A stretch of 64,000 bases of DNA from SSF53 sp036170535 (GTDB taxonomy: Bacteria; Spirochaetota; Leptospiria; Leptospirales; Leptonemataceae): positions 62,001-126,000 of the forward strand of contig JAVHPJ010000116.1 in the NCBI GenBank assembly GCA_036170535.1. Reading direction: 5' to 3'. This document shows, piece by piece, positions 34,904 through 44,058 of the stretch. The position numbers and the translations under genes were made by a program. Numbering within the stretch: the first letter of the stretch is position 1; each line of letters starts with the position of its first letter. The notes beneath the pieces are model-generated. The model made no database searches, was not told the DNA's origin, and saw only the letters and a program-made list of their open reading frames with translations.

Positions 34904-35335
34904 TTAAAGTATCAACAATTGATCAAAGGCTGCGCCGCATGCCAACGCCGCCCCAAATGCGCCCGTCGTCGCCCCGTCCGGCGCCTGACAGGGGCTCGCC
35001 AGTACGGCGATCACGCAAGCTTGCACCGCGCTTTTCTCCACATAGCGCTGGCTCTGCTCGCAACTGCGCCACAAGGAGTGACCGTCGGCGCAATGCGCGC
35101 TTGAGAAAGGATAACTCGATGCGAGAATAAAAAACCCCTTGCCCGATCCGGGCGTCAAGGATTCGCACTCGTAAAATTTGGCCAGATACGCGAGGTGCAC
35201 TTTGCGCAGTCCCTGGTGGCGGGAGTATCGCCCTGCGTCGGCGCGATCTTCCATGTCATAGTAGAGGTCCAGGCAATGACAGAAGGCTGCTCCGGTCAGA
35301 ACAGCGCCCAGGATTGCAGCAATCCGAAGTCGCAT
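34904..35335 (-). CDS. Cys-rich hypothetical secreted protein or lipoprotein (paralogue B)
   Basis: A 143-residue protein with a signal peptide (RIAAILGAVLTGAAFCHCLD) that ends in Cys-His-Cys, then a compact domain with Cys pairs (FYECESLTPGSG, SSAHCADGHSLWRSCEQSQ) and RYVEKSAVQACVIAVLASPC. One base separates its stop from the start of paralogue A. Both lie between flaG and fliA on the same strand, so they may be cotranscribed with flagellar genes. Confidence 0.72.
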   Translation of the reverse strand: MRLRIAAILGAVLTGAAFCHCLDLYYDMEDRADAGRYSRHQGLRKVHLAYLAKFYECESLTPGSGKGFFILASSYPFSSAHCADGHSLWRSCEQSQRYVEKSAVQACVIAVLASPCQAPDGATTGAFGAALACGAAFDQLLIL

Positions 35336-35358
35336 GCCCGCATCCCGCTTCCGACGCC

Positions 35359-36159
35359 CTACTTCTTGAGTGCGTTTTTCATGCGCATTAATTTGCCGCG
35401 CAGGCGCATGATGGCTTTCGTGTGCAGCTGAGAAATACGGCTTTCCGTGACTTCCAGAACCTCGCCGATCTCTTTCAGCGTGAGGTCTTCGTAGTAATAC
35501 AGCACGATGACTTTTTTTTCTTTGTCCGGCAAAAGCTTGATGGCTTCCACAATGACGCTTTTGATCTCTTCTTTTTCGATCAGCGTATCCGGATTTAAAT
35601 TCGCCGGCGACTCGAGCGTCTCCATAAAGGAAACTTCGTCGTTATCGTCGCCCAGATACCAGATATCGTTGAGCGATATCATGCTCGCGCCGGAAATCTT
35701 CGTAAGCAGCGATTGCAGCTCTTCCGAAGTAATGCCCATTTCCTTGGCGATATCGTCGTCTTCCACCGTATGCCCGAGCTTGTTCTCGAGCATGGCGATG
35801 GTCTCTTCGACCTGTTTGGCCTTTTGCCGAATCGAGCGCGGAATCCAGTCGATGCTGCGCAGCTCATCGAAAATCGCCCCGCGGATGCGGGTCATAGCGT
35901 AGGTCTTAAATTTGATGTCGCGATCCGGATCGAACTTTTCGATCGCGTCGAGTAGACCAAAGGAGCCATAGCTCACCAGGTCGTCGAACTCGACGTTCTG
36001 GGGCATGCCGATCGCCACTTTGCCGGCGACGTATTTCACGAGCGGGGAATACTTCTGCACCAGAAAATCCCGTATCTCACGATCGGCGGTTTTCCGATAG
36101 TTGCGCCAGAGCTCAAGCTCGTCGCGCTCTTTGTATTTTTCCCAGATCCTGGAGGACAT
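35359..36159 (-). CDS. fliA: Flagellar sigma factor FliA/WhiG
   Basis: A 266-residue sigma-28 family factor. Region 2 (EFDDLVSYGSFGLLDAIEKF, DIKFKTYAMTRIRGAIFDEL, RSIDWIPRSIRQKAKQ), region 3 (VEDDDIAKEMGITSEELQSL) and region 4 (LPDKEKKVIVLYYYEDLTLK, GEVLEVTESRISQLHTKAIM) are complete. It directs transcription of late flagellar genes, probably including flaB. It follows flhF, flhG and the small membrane protein in the order seen in other spirochaetes. No flgM is visible here. Confidence 0.96.
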   Translation of the reverse strand: MSSRIWEKYKERDELELWRNYRKTADREIRDFLVQKYSPLVKYVAGKVAIGMPQNVEFDDLVSYGSFGLLDAIEKFDPDRDIKFKTYAMTRIRGAIFDELRSIDWIPRSIRQKAKQVEETIAMLENKLGHTVEDDDIAKEMGITSEELQSLLTKISGASMISLNDIWYLGDDNDEVSFMETLESPANLNPDTLIEKEEIKSVIVEAIKLLPDKEKKVIVLYYYEDLTLKEIGEVLEVTESRISQLHTKAIMRLRGKLMRMKNALKK

Positions 36160-36185
36160 GCGTCAGTACCGCTGCGAGACGAGGC

Positions 36186-36620
36186 TCAGCTCTTGTCCTT
36201 CGCAAGCATGGTTTTGATGGCTTCCGCCATCAGCTTAGGCTCGTTCTTAATTTTAATTTTATCAACAATTAAATGATCCCCGAAACGCTTGCCCGAGTCG
36301 TCGCCGACCGCTTGGGCCGGCGCTTCAACATCATCGCCGACCAGGAAGCCGTCCCCCGTATCCGCGTCGCCGTCGCTCAGAGAAAGCTCATCGTCGGAGC
36401 CTTCGGCCGTCGGCGGCGGGGCGAAGAGTTCGAAAACTTCCGGAACGCGGCTTTCCAGAACCTTGTAGGCGCCCACGCCCGACGCCCCGGCGAGAATCGA
36501 ACAGATAATCGCAGTAACGACTAAGGGACTGAACCGATTACCGCCCAGAATGCCGAACGCGACGCTGACCAGGAGCCCGAGAACGGCAAAAATCACGGCA
36601 AATTTCGCAAACAGACCCAT
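36186..36620 (-). CDS. Two-helix membrane protein of the flagellar operon
   Basis: A 144-residue protein with two N-terminal membrane helices (FAKFAVIFAVLGLLVSVAFG and PLVVTAIICSILAGASGVGA), an acidic linker (SDDELSLSDGDADTGDGFLV) and a basic C-terminus (VDKIKIKNEPKLMAEAIKTM). A protein of this shape lies between flhG and fliA in leptospires; its job is unknown. It sits 16 bases after flhG and 26 bases before fliA. Confidence 0.8.
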   Translation of the reverse strand: MGLFAKFAVIFAVLGLLVSVAFGILGGNRFSPLVVTAIICSILAGASGVGAYKVLESRVPEVFELFAPPPTAEGSDDELSLSDGDADTGDGFLVGDDVEAPAQAVGDDSGKRFGDHLIVDKIKIKNEPKLMAEAIKTMLAKDKS

Positions 36621-36636
36621 CGCAGATCAGGCGCGG

Positions 36637-37602
36637 TCAAAGCGCACCCACATTTTTCTCTTCGCCAAAGCCCATGACCCGCCGGAAGAAGGCCATGATC
36701 CCGTCGGGCTCGTCTTTCACGTTGGTATTCATGAGCCGGGCGGCGATATGGTTCATACAGGCCGAGCTCTTTGAACCGGGGTATTGGACGACGTGCGGGC
36801 GCTGACTCCGAATACTTTTTTGCACCAGATTCTCTTCGAATACAAAGCCGATGCAGTCGATCTCGGTTTTTAAGAACTGCGCGCTGATCGACGCCAGCCG
36901 GTCGGAGACGCGCTTCGCTTCGATCGCCGAAGGCACGCGATTCACGATCAGTTTAATGATCTTCTCCTGGCCGTTGGCGACAATGCTCTTGATCATGCCA
37001 TACGCGTCGGTGATGGCCGTCGGCTCGGGCGTCGTTACAACCACGATCTCGTCGGCCGGCATTACCAGGCCCAATACGTTGGCGCCCACGCCGGCGCCCG
37101 TATCGATCAACATGACGTCGTAGCCGGTCAGGCCGCCTAACTGTTCCAGGAAGGTTTCGCGCGCCGAGTCGGACAGGTTGGCGAGCTGGGAAATCCCGTT
37201 GGCCCCGGCGATGATGTCGATGCCAAAGGAAGTGGAAATAATTATGTCGCGAATCTTCTTTTTCCCCTTCATAACCTCATAGATGTTATGCTCGGGGATG
37301 ATGCCCATCAGGACGTTGACGTTAGCGAGACCGAGGTCGCCGTCCAGGAGCAGCACGCGCTTACCCAGCCGGCCGATTGCGATGCCGAGGTTTACGGACA
37401 GGGTCGATTTGCCGACGCCGCCCTTGCCGGAGGTCACGGAGATAACGCGGGTGCGAGCGGGCGCTTCCTCAAACGGGGCGCTGGAACTTGTTTCGTCGAC
37501 AGTCTCTTCGCTCACGCTGCCCTCGTCGGGATCCAGGACCGAGGCCCGGGATCGCTCGCCCGCCATCCGTCTGAGATTTTCGGCCTGATCCATAATGTCC
37601 AT
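36637..37602 (-). CDS. flhG: MinD-like ATPase FlhG
   Basis: A 321-residue ParA/MinD-type ATPase with deviant Walker A (VTSGKGGVGKSTLSVNLGIA), Walker B (LLDGDLGLANVNVLMG), DTGAGVGAN and the switch region. The N-terminal 50 residues are an extension with Arg-rich and acidic parts (AENLRRMAGERSR), which in other bacteria is the FlhF-activating helix. The C-terminus lacks a clear membrane-targeting amphipathic helix. It works with FlhF to control flagellar number and position. It begins 15 bases after flhF. Confidence 0.95.
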   Translation of the reverse strand: MDIMDQAENLRRMAGERSRASVLDPDEGSVSEETVDETSSSAPFEEAPARTRVISVTSGKGGVGKSTLSVNLGIAIGRLGKRVLLLDGDLGLANVNVLMGIIPEHNIYEVMKGKKKIRDIIISTSFGIDIIAGANGISQLANLSDSARETFLEQLGGLTGYDVMLIDTGAGVGANVLGLVMPADEIVVVTTPEPTAITDAYGMIKSIVANGQEKIIKLIVNRVPSAIEAKRVSDRLASISAQFLKTEIDCIGFVFEENLVQKSIRSQRPHVVQYPGSKSSACMNHIAARLMNTNVKDEPDGIMAFFRRVMGFGEEKNVGAL

Positions 37603-37617
37603 TTTATGTCAGATGCC

Positions 37618-39111
37618 TCAAGTGATGTGGATGCGTTCTTTCCCCGCAACTTCGGACTGAATAGCCAGGCGAGCCAGATCCGCGGGAGCAAGCTCAAGCA
37701 GATCGCCGGGCACATCCTGTCCGTTCGCAAAGCATGAGAACGGCTTGTTGTACTTATCGGCAAGCTCAACAAAGGCGCCCAGAAAATCCGACTCGTCCAG
37801 TCGAGTGAGCAATATTTTATCAAAGCCAATCCGGTCATAGGCAAGCACGATTTTTTCCGCGAGCGCCGGAGCGGCGGTCGCCGGCAGAACCAGGTGCTTT
37901 TCCAGGCGCACCTCGCAGGCCTCCAGGTACTCCTTCAGCTGCACCATGCGGTTCACGTCTTTGTGCCCGATGCCGGACGCGTCGATCAACATGAGTTCCG
38001 CGCCGTCCCGCCGCAGACATTCGGCGAATTCGCGCGGCGTGAAGGGCGCAAAGAACGGCGTGTCCATAACGCTGGCGTAGGTTTTGAGCTGCTCGGTCGC
38101 CGCCAGACGGTAGTGGTCGAGGCTGTAAATGGAAACCTCGCGGCCGGCGATGATATGATATTTGGCGGCCAGCTTGGCCAGGCTCGTGGTTTTGCCGGAG
38201 CCCGGCGGCCCCAGGAAAAACACGGCGCGGCATTCCCCGCGCGCCGGCGCCAGGTCCGGCGCGATCCGAATCAGCTCGGTGAGCTTCTCGCGGGTGCGCT
38301 CTTCGACCGCGCGCCACTCGCCCTTGTCCGCCGGGGAAAGGCTGTGATCGACCTTGCGCAGCAAGCGCCGGATAAAGTCGTCGCTGAAGCCCGCCTGGGA
38401 CAGCTCGCCCTGCATCTTTTCGAAATAGATCTGGGAACGTTCGTCGCCCTCGGCCTCGGCGCTGAACAGCGGCCGATCTTCGGCTTCGCGGGGCCCCTTG
38501 CGGCCGCGCCCTTTTGCGCCAGGCTCCTCCAGGCCGCGCAGCAGCTGGGCGGCGCGCTCCGGGCGCGGGGCGGATTCTTCCGGATCGTCCGCCTGAAGCA
38601 ATAGATCAATGGCGGCGCGATCTTCTTCGCCTGGCTGGAAGGCTTTGAGACTCAGCCCCTCCGGCGCGGCCTGCGCCTCATGCGGGCGGCGTTCGCGCTC
38701 CGTCGGCGCGCGGGCGGGCGTCGAACTCGCGTCGGAACTAAGACGCGGAAAGCGGGCCGGCAAGGGCGGCGCGGCCCCCGCGGGGGCGGCCGGCTCCTCG
38801 CGACCGGAAGCGTCCCGCAGGCCTTGCAGCGCCTTTTCTACCACCGCCCGCCGCCGCACTTCGCGCTCGGAACCCAACAAGGAAGATTTTTCCGCCAGCC
38901 GGCCGGCCAGCGCTGCGCGGCCCGGCGAGGCGGCGCTTTCCTGCAGCATAAAGTCCACTTCGTAGAGCTTACTGGCCAGTAAGCCGGAGCCGAATAAACC
39001 GCCCTCTTTCACTTCGCGCGTACCGAGTATAATTGCAGAGGGCCCGTAGGCGCTGCGCAGCTTCATCATACACTCGGCGACGCTCTTGCCGCGAATCTTG
39101 TCGTACTTCAT
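37618..39111 (-). CDS. flhF: Flagellar SRP-like GTPase FlhF
   Basis: A 497-residue FlhF: conserved N-terminal B domain (KIRGKSVAECMMKLRSAYGP, SAIILGTREVKEGG), a long acidic and Arg-rich linker (residues about 80-260), then the NG domain with an N helix bundle and GTPase motifs FFLGPPGSGKTTSLAKLAAK, YSLDHYRLAATEQLKTYASV, LMLIDASGIGHKD and LTRLDESDFLGAF. It is an SRP-family GTPase that places flagella at the pole. It heads the flhF-flhG-membrane protein-fliA run. No flhA lies upstream in this window; the divergent neighbour is a lipoprotein. Confidence 0.95.
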   Translation of the reverse strand: MKYDKIRGKSVAECMMKLRSAYGPSAIILGTREVKEGGLFGSGLLASKLYEVDFMLQESAASPGRAALAGRLAEKSSLLGSEREVRRRAVVEKALQGLRDASGREEPAAPAGAAPPLPARFPRLSSDASSTPARAPTERERRPHEAQAAPEGLSLKAFQPGEEDRAAIDLLLQADDPEESAPRPERAAQLLRGLEEPGAKGRGRKGPREAEDRPLFSAEAEGDERSQIYFEKMQGELSQAGFSDDFIRRLLRKVDHSLSPADKGEWRAVEERTREKLTELIRIAPDLAPARGECRAVFFLGPPGSGKTTSLAKLAAKYHIIAGREVSIYSLDHYRLAATEQLKTYASVMDTPFFAPFTPREFAECLRRDGAELMLIDASGIGHKDVNRMVQLKEYLEACEVRLEKHLVLPATAAPALAEKIVLAYDRIGFDKILLTRLDESDFLGAFVELADKYNKPFSCFANGQDVPGDLLELAPADLARLAIQSEVAGKERIHIT

Positions 39112-39318
39112 GTTGTAATCCCGCCGACGGGAAACCGCTTCACGAATGAATAGTATTCGTGGATGCGAAAGACCTGGTGCATTATGTCACATTAACGCTC
39201 TGTCCTGGCAATCCTTTTCCATCAGATGTGAGAAAATCGCCGGCGCCCGCAGCCGCAGCGTAACGCGATCGCGCGGAATTTTGCTTGCTTGCGATCGCCG
39301 AGCGTTCATACCCGAGTT

Positions 39319-39960
39319 ATGTCGCATACATTTCGTAGCCTTGTCGGTTTTGCAGTTTGCAGCGCGCTGTCGTTCGGCGCGGCGCAGTGCAAGGGCGAAG
39401 GACAAAAACCCTCCGAACCTCCGCCGTACCCGGCGTTGCAGTGGGGCGCGAGTCCGGCCGCCAGCGTCGGCGCACTGGAGAAGCTGGGCTGGAAGAAGAC
39501 GGGCGGCGATGGCGAACGAATCACATTAATTCTGCCGGAAGCCAGCGAACTGGAAGTGCCGGCCGATGCGGCCGCCGCCGGCGTACCCGAACGCTATCAG
39601 ATCACGCTGCTGGCTGAAAATGATCAACTGAAGATTGCCGCGCTGCTCCGGCGCGACTCGAGTTCGAATGTGAGCGCATTTCTGCGCGGCGTGGAACAGG
39701 CCTATGCGCTGGGCACGCCGGTCTGGACAAGAGACTTGAGCGCAGCCTCCTCGGAAGCGGGCAATCAGAACAGCGAGAAGATCTATCTCTATGAGCGCGC
39801 CGACGCCTTTGTCGTCGCCTACGAAAGTCTGTTTTCCGCAGCTGAGACGCGGATCGCCAATGACCCTAATTCCCAGGTTGAAGTGCGCATCTATTCGCGC
39901 TCCAATGAAGGCATATCGCGCGAAGCGCTGATCGAAAGCCTGCAGAATGAAAGCCGCTGA
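39319..39960 (+). CDS. Hypothetical lipoprotein
   Basis: A 213-residue predicted lipoprotein: SHTFRSLVGFAVCSALSFGA followed by the lipobox AAQC. The mature part has a short Pro-rich linker (GQKPSEPPPYPALQW) and an alpha/beta domain, with a coiled end EALIESLQNESR. No known domain is recognised. It diverges from flhF and ends in a terminator before the aldolase gene. Confidence 0.75.
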   Translation: MSHTFRSLVGFAVCSALSFGAAQCKGEGQKPSEPPPYPALQWGASPAASVGALEKLGWKKTGGDGERITLILPEASELEVPADAAAAGVPERYQITLLAENDQLKIAALLRRDSSSNVSAFLRGVEQAYALGTPVWTRDLSAASSEAGNQNSEKIYLYERADAFVVAYESLFSAAETRIANDPNSQVEVRIYSRSNEGISREALIESLQNESR

Positions 39961-40080
39961 AACGCGGTAGTTCCGGGCGCACGTCCGTACGAATGCGTAC
40001 GATTCCTGTCCGTCGCCGGCCGCCGGGCGGCGGGAATCCGCGCAATTCGGAAACGCCGCTGGAAAACAGCTTGAGTCCAT

Positions 40081-40099
40081 AACGGCGTCGCCGTTTTTC
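40081..40099 (+). terminator. Short Rho-independent terminator
   Basis: AACGG-CGTCG-CCGTT followed by TTTCTT, 121 bases after the lipoprotein stop and 30 bases before the aldolase start. The stem is short, so confidence is moderate. Confidence 0.5.
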
Positions 40100-40128
40100 T
40101 TATCTCATATTCGACTCAGGAGCCTCAA

Positions 40129-41181
40129 ATGAGCTACAATCAAATCGTGGAGTTGCTGGGCGCGGAAGCCGACAGTCTGCTCAATCACAAACCCAGGGTC
40201 AGCAAGGATACGCTGCACCTGCCCGGCCCCGACTTCATGGATCGCGTCTGGATTGGCGCGGATCGCAGCCCGCAGGTATTGCGTTCGCTGGCCCAATTGT
40301 TTAACAACGGTCGCCTGTCCGGTTCCGGCTACGTATCCATCCTGCCGGTGGATCAGGGTATTGAGCACAGCGCCGGCGCCTCGTTTGCGCCCAACCCGAT
40401 CTATTTTGATCCGGAAAACATTGTCAAACTGGCGATCGAGGGGGGCTGCAACGCCGTCGCGTCCACGTTTGGCGTGTTGGGTTCGGTCGCGCGCAAATAC
40501 GCGCACAAGATTCCCTTTCTCGTGAAAATCAATCACAACGAGCTTTTGACCTACCCGAACAAGTTCGATCAGATCATGTTCGGCAACATTGAGACCGCCT
40601 GGAATATGGGCGCGGTCGCCGTGGGCGCAACGATCTATTTTGGATCGGCCGAGTCCAGCCGTCAGATAGTCGAGGTCGCGCAGGCCTTTGAGGTCGCTCA
40701 CGAGCTGGGCATGGCGACCGTGTTGTGGTGTTACACGCGTAACAACGAATTTAAGAAAGACAAGGATTACCATGTGGCCGCGGATCTAACCGGCCAGGCC
40801 AATCATCTGGGCGTGACGATCCAGGCGGACATTATCAAGCAGAAACTGCCGGAGAACAACGGCGGCTTTAACGCGCTGAAGTACAGCAAGACCCATCCGA
40901 AAGTTTACACGGATCTCACCAGCGATCATCCGATTGATCTGACTCGCTATCAGGTGATGAATTGTTACATGGGTCGCGCAGGATTGATTAACTCCGGCGG
41001 CGCTTCGTCCGGCGAAAGCGATCTGAAAGAAGCGGTAAAAACCGCGGTGATCAACAAGCGCGCCGGCGGCATGGGGTTGATATCCGGTCGCAAGGCCTTC
41101 CAGCGCCCCATGAAAGACGGCGCGGCGCTTCTGCAGGCGATTCAGGACGTGTATCTTGAGAAACAGGTGACGATCGCGTAA
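40129..41181 (+). CDS. fbaB: Class I fructose-bisphosphate aldolase (DhnA/FbaB type)
   Basis: A 350-residue aldolase matching the length of the E. coli FbaB type. It has VSILPVDQGIEHSAGASF, GGCNAVASTFGVLGSVARKY, PFLVKINHNELLTYPNKFDQ and the likely Schiff-base lysine in IQADIIKQKLP, plus a glycine-rich phosphate site (YMGRAGLINSGGASSGES). It cleaves fructose 1,6-bisphosphate in glycolysis and gluconeogenesis without a metal. AGGAGCCTCAA precedes the ATG. It is a single-gene unit between two terminators; the phosphofructokinase lies 5 kb away. Confidence 0.93.
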   Translation: MSYNQIVELLGAEADSLLNHKPRVSKDTLHLPGPDFMDRVWIGADRSPQVLRSLAQLFNNGRLSGSGYVSILPVDQGIEHSAGASFAPNPIYFDPENIVKLAIEGGCNAVASTFGVLGSVARKYAHKIPFLVKINHNELLTYPNKFDQIMFGNIETAWNMGAVAVGATIYFGSAESSRQIVEVAQAFEVAHELGMATVLWCYTRNNEFKKDKDYHVAADLTGQANHLGVTIQADIIKQKLPENNGGFNALKYSKTHPKVYTDLTSDHPIDLTRYQVMNCYMGRAGLINSGGASSGESDLKEAVKTAVINKRAGGMGLISGRKAFQRPMKDGAALLQAIQDVYLEKQVTIA

Positions 41182-41212
41182 GCGCAGAATCGTTTCGATC
41201 CATGAACGGCGC

Positions 41213-41246
41213 AACCCGGCGGCTCAACGAGCGCCGGGTTTTTTTT
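41213..41246 (+). terminator. Rho-independent terminator of the aldolase gene
   Basis: AACCCGGCG (41213-41221) pairs with CGCCGGGTT (41232-41240), with a ten-base loop and a long T-run. It overlaps the stop codon of the convergent gene by two bases. Confidence 0.88.
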
Positions 41247-42363
41247 ACGGCGTCACGCCGGCTTTATCCAGCAAATACGTTACAAATGCGCGAATCCGCT
41301 TTTCGGAAAGCGGCGTGGCAAAATAGTGATCCGAGCCGAACTGCGCGTAGACGGCGCCGCCCGGCACATAACTGTCAGCCAGAAGCACAATTCCGTCGCT
41401 GGGACCGTAGGGCGCCAGCGCCTCATAATACGGCGCAGAACGTTCGGTCAGATGGCGCCGCAAGGGCGCGCCCACGACGCTCACAGTAATCAATCCCGGC
41501 GGAATCTCCGCATCAAAGGCGAGCGGGGCATCCGCGCCGGCGCGCATGCTGGTCAGACCGCTCCATTGATAACCTTTATAGAGAAAATACAGCTGCGCCT
41601 CCGCGCGCGGCAGACACGTCGCCTCAATTTCATTTACCAGAGGACTTCCGCGCGTGATGCCGCCGATGTTCACCCATCCGCGCACGCGCTGAAAGGCGCG
41701 CGCTGTGCCGCAAAGACGCAGCGCTTCCTTCACGTCTCCGCCGCCTTTGCTGATCGACGCCAGTAGAATCGCCTCATAGTCCGCCTGAACGAATTCCAGA
41801 AATTCGCAGATTCTCGCGCCATTCTCGGTGACGGTTCCGGTTTGTTCGATCGGCGCGACCATATCGCGAACGCCCATTCGACGAACGATCGATCGCAGCG
41901 CAGCGCCGCGCGAATCCACGGCGGTCGTGTCGTAGTAGAACATCCCTGGAACAATCACGAACAGGATCTTGCGGCGCGCGTAATCCTGCGCGGCATCGCT
42001 CGCCTGCGCTTCCGCTTGATCCAGATAATCGTACAGTTCCCGGTTAAGCGGATCGGCGACCAGGCGCTGGTAAAAGAGCGCTGCCGCGTAATCCAGGCCG
42101 CCTTCCGCTTGCGCCGCATGAACAAGCGTCTCCGCTTTTAATCCGCGGAAATCCGGGTATTTTGTTTCGGCCGCGATCCGTTCGAGGAGCGCCAACTCCT
42201 CCTGGCACAGTCCGGATGTTCGGAAGCCTTGCAGATTACAGTCCGTGCGCGCCGGCGAAAGGGCGACGGCTCGATCGACGCTGCAGGCGATCTGGAGCGC
42301 TGGCAGGATGCACAGGACCGTGCGGAGTTTTCGTAAAAATGAACATCCGGGCCCGGTCCGCAT
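41245..42363 (-). CDS. Hydrolase-like lipoprotein (divergent paralogue pair, member 1)
   Basis: A 372-residue predicted lipoprotein (signal LRKLRTVLCILPALQIAC, lipobox IAC). The first third is helical; the rest has alpha/beta-hydrolase-like features: strand KILFVIVPGMFYYD, candidate nucleophile elbow ILLASISKGGGDVKEAL, VNIGGITRGSPLVNEIE, candidate acid in GPSDGIVLLADSYVP and candidate His in GSDHYFATP. It is about 40 percent similar by eye to the gene diverging from it at 42510. I do not know the family. The Met at 42363 is chosen because it begins a normal signal; an upstream in-frame Met at 42405 is possible. Confidence 0.72.
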   Translation of the reverse strand: MRTGPGCSFLRKLRTVLCILPALQIACSVDRAVALSPARTDCNLQGFRTSGLCQEELALLERIAAETKYPDFRGLKAETLVHAAQAEGGLDYAAALFYQRLVADPLNRELYDYLDQAEAQASDAAQDYARRKILFVIVPGMFYYDTTAVDSRGAALRSIVRRMGVRDMVAPIEQTGTVTENGARICEFLEFVQADYEAILLASISKGGGDVKEALRLCGTARAFQRVRGWVNIGGITRGSPLVNEIEATCLPRAEAQLYFLYKGYQWSGLTSMRAGADAPLAFDAEIPPGLITVSVVGAPLRRHLTERSAPYYEALAPYGPSDGIVLLADSYVPGGAVYAQFGSDHYFATPLSEKRIRAFVTYLLDKAGVTP

Positions 42364-42509
42364 CCGACCAGTTTGCCGGCGCAGCGCGCCGATGGGCAAC
42401 CGCAAATTCGGTCGCCAGCTCCGCCGGTCGCCGGAGGGCCGCTTGAGTTTTTTTGCGAATCATGCTTGGCTTTCTGACTGCGGCGCCTTCAGACTGACGC
42501 GCACTCAAT

Positions 42510-43733
42510 ATGAATTCATTCAAGCGGCGTCAGATCATCTCAATCGGATTGCAGCTCCGTTACAGGTCAATCGGGCGCCAATCTTCGCTCGGACGCGCAA
42601 GACCGGGCCGCCTGGCGCGCAGCGGCCTTTCAGGCGCGCTGGCGCTTGCTCTTGCGCTCGCAATCAGCGGCTGTCGAGTGGACCGTCGCCTCGAACTCCC
42701 GGACGAAGCCGCACGCAGAGTTGTCTGCAACATTTCCGGATATCACGTCGAAAACCTCTGCGACGACGAAAAAGAATATCTGGACTGGGCGGAAGCGGAA
42801 CCGCGCGCGCCGCGGATGGCGGATCTGAACCGCGAAACACTGCTCCGTTTCACGCGCGAAACTCAGGATGTGGACAAGGCGGCGGCCGTCTTCTACACGC
42901 GTCTCATCCGCGAACCGGCGACGCAAAAGCTGATCACGTACCTCGAATCCACCGAAAAACGCCTGGAAGCCGAGCGCCGGCTGCCGGATTATTCGAACCT
43001 GAATGTAGCGCTGGTGGTGGCGCCGGGAATGTTCTATAAGGATAATCCGGAAACCGGCGCCGACGGGCGCGGCCTGCGCACCATTGCGGCCCGCATGGGC
43101 ATGAAAGACGATGCCATTCCGCTCGAACAAACCGGCACCGTAGAAGAAAACGGAGCCCTGATCTGCGATTACATCCGAAATCGCAACGATGGAGCGGCCT
43201 TAATTCTGGCCTCCGCAAGCAAGGGCGGCGCGGACATAAAATACGCCATTCGACTGTGCGGCGCCGATCCCGCGTTTCAGAAAGTGGCCGGATGGCTCAA
43301 CATCGGCGGAATCAACCGAGGCAGCATCCTCGCAAATGAAATCAACAATCAATGGGACGCGCGGCTGGAGGCGCGTACGTATTTCTGTCTGAACGGTTAC
43401 AACTATGACGGGCTGATGTCAATGCGCGAAGGCGAAGGCGCGCCGCTGAATTTTGATCTTGATCTGCCGGATCATATGCTGATGGTAAATATCATTGGCG
43501 TCCCCGTATTTCGCTTTGTCACCGAACGCGCTCGCCCGTACTATCTACATCTGGTACAGTTCGGTCCGAACGACGGACTTTCGCTCCTTGCGGATCTATA
43601 CATTCCAGAAGCTGTAAACTGGGGTTCATGGCGCAATGACCATTACTTTCGCTGGCCCATCAGCGAAACGCGCATGATGGCGTTCATCATGTATGTTATT
43701 GAAGAAAAGCGCGCAAGTATCCCTGTCAGGTAA
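42510..43733 (+). CDS. Hydrolase-like lipoprotein (divergent paralogue pair, member 2)
   Basis: A 407-residue protein with a long Arg-rich leader, then signal and lipobox (SGALALALALAISGC). Motifs line up with member 1: VALVVAPGMFYKDNPETGAD, EQTGTVEENGALICDYIRN, LILASASKGGADIKYAIRLC, WLNIGGINRGSILANEI, FGPNDGLSLLADLYIP and RNDHYFRWPISETRMMAFIM. The serine in ASASKGG, Asp in NDGLSLLAD and His in NDHYF would make a hydrolase triad. The start may be too far upstream, but no better in-frame ATG is seen. The two genes are separated by about 150 bases of shared promoter region. Confidence 0.75.
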   Translation: MNSFKRRQIISIGLQLRYRSIGRQSSLGRARPGRLARSGLSGALALALALAISGCRVDRRLELPDEAARRVVCNISGYHVENLCDDEKEYLDWAEAEPRAPRMADLNRETLLRFTRETQDVDKAAAVFYTRLIREPATQKLITYLESTEKRLEAERRLPDYSNLNVALVVAPGMFYKDNPETGADGRGLRTIAARMGMKDDAIPLEQTGTVEENGALICDYIRNRNDGAALILASASKGGADIKYAIRLCGADPAFQKVAGWLNIGGINRGSILANEINNQWDARLEARTYFCLNGYNYDGLMSMREGEGAPLNFDLDLPDHMLMVNIIGVPVFRFVTERARPYYLHLVQFGPNDGLSLLADLYIPEAVNWGSWRNDHYFRWPISETRMMAFIMYVIEEKRASIPVR

Positions 43734-44058
43734 ACCAAGCAGGCTTGCACGGGTTTGGGTTGCGCCGCCCCATTAACAGTGCGGCGCACCAGACGACGAA
43801 GTCTCGCCCGATTTTGCGATCTCTATCATGCAGCTTCGTCGGCCGCCGAATTTTTTTTAATCGAGACGCGATCTTAGCTGAAGATTACGAGCGATTGGGA
43901 AATTCACGCACAATTTTACTTGCCAAAAAATCTCGCCCGTCGCCCACTCTGGACTGATTCGCCGCTTTTTACGTGTTCCGAACGGAATACGAATTGGCGA
44001 CGGATTAAAAAAAACTTCGCTCACACGTTCCTCTGTGTGGATAATTGGAGAATACTTT
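43734..44058. other. Non-coding interval with hairpins before the TRL-like genes
   Basis: 325 bases without a gene. TGCGCCGC/GCGGCGCA at 43761-43788 is a perfect eight-base stem. CGACGAAG at 43794-43801 can pair with CTTCGTCG at 43834-43841, and eight T follow at 43851-43858, so this may end the upstream transcript. The rest is AT-rich and presumably holds the promoter of the two TRL-like genes. Confidence 0.4.
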
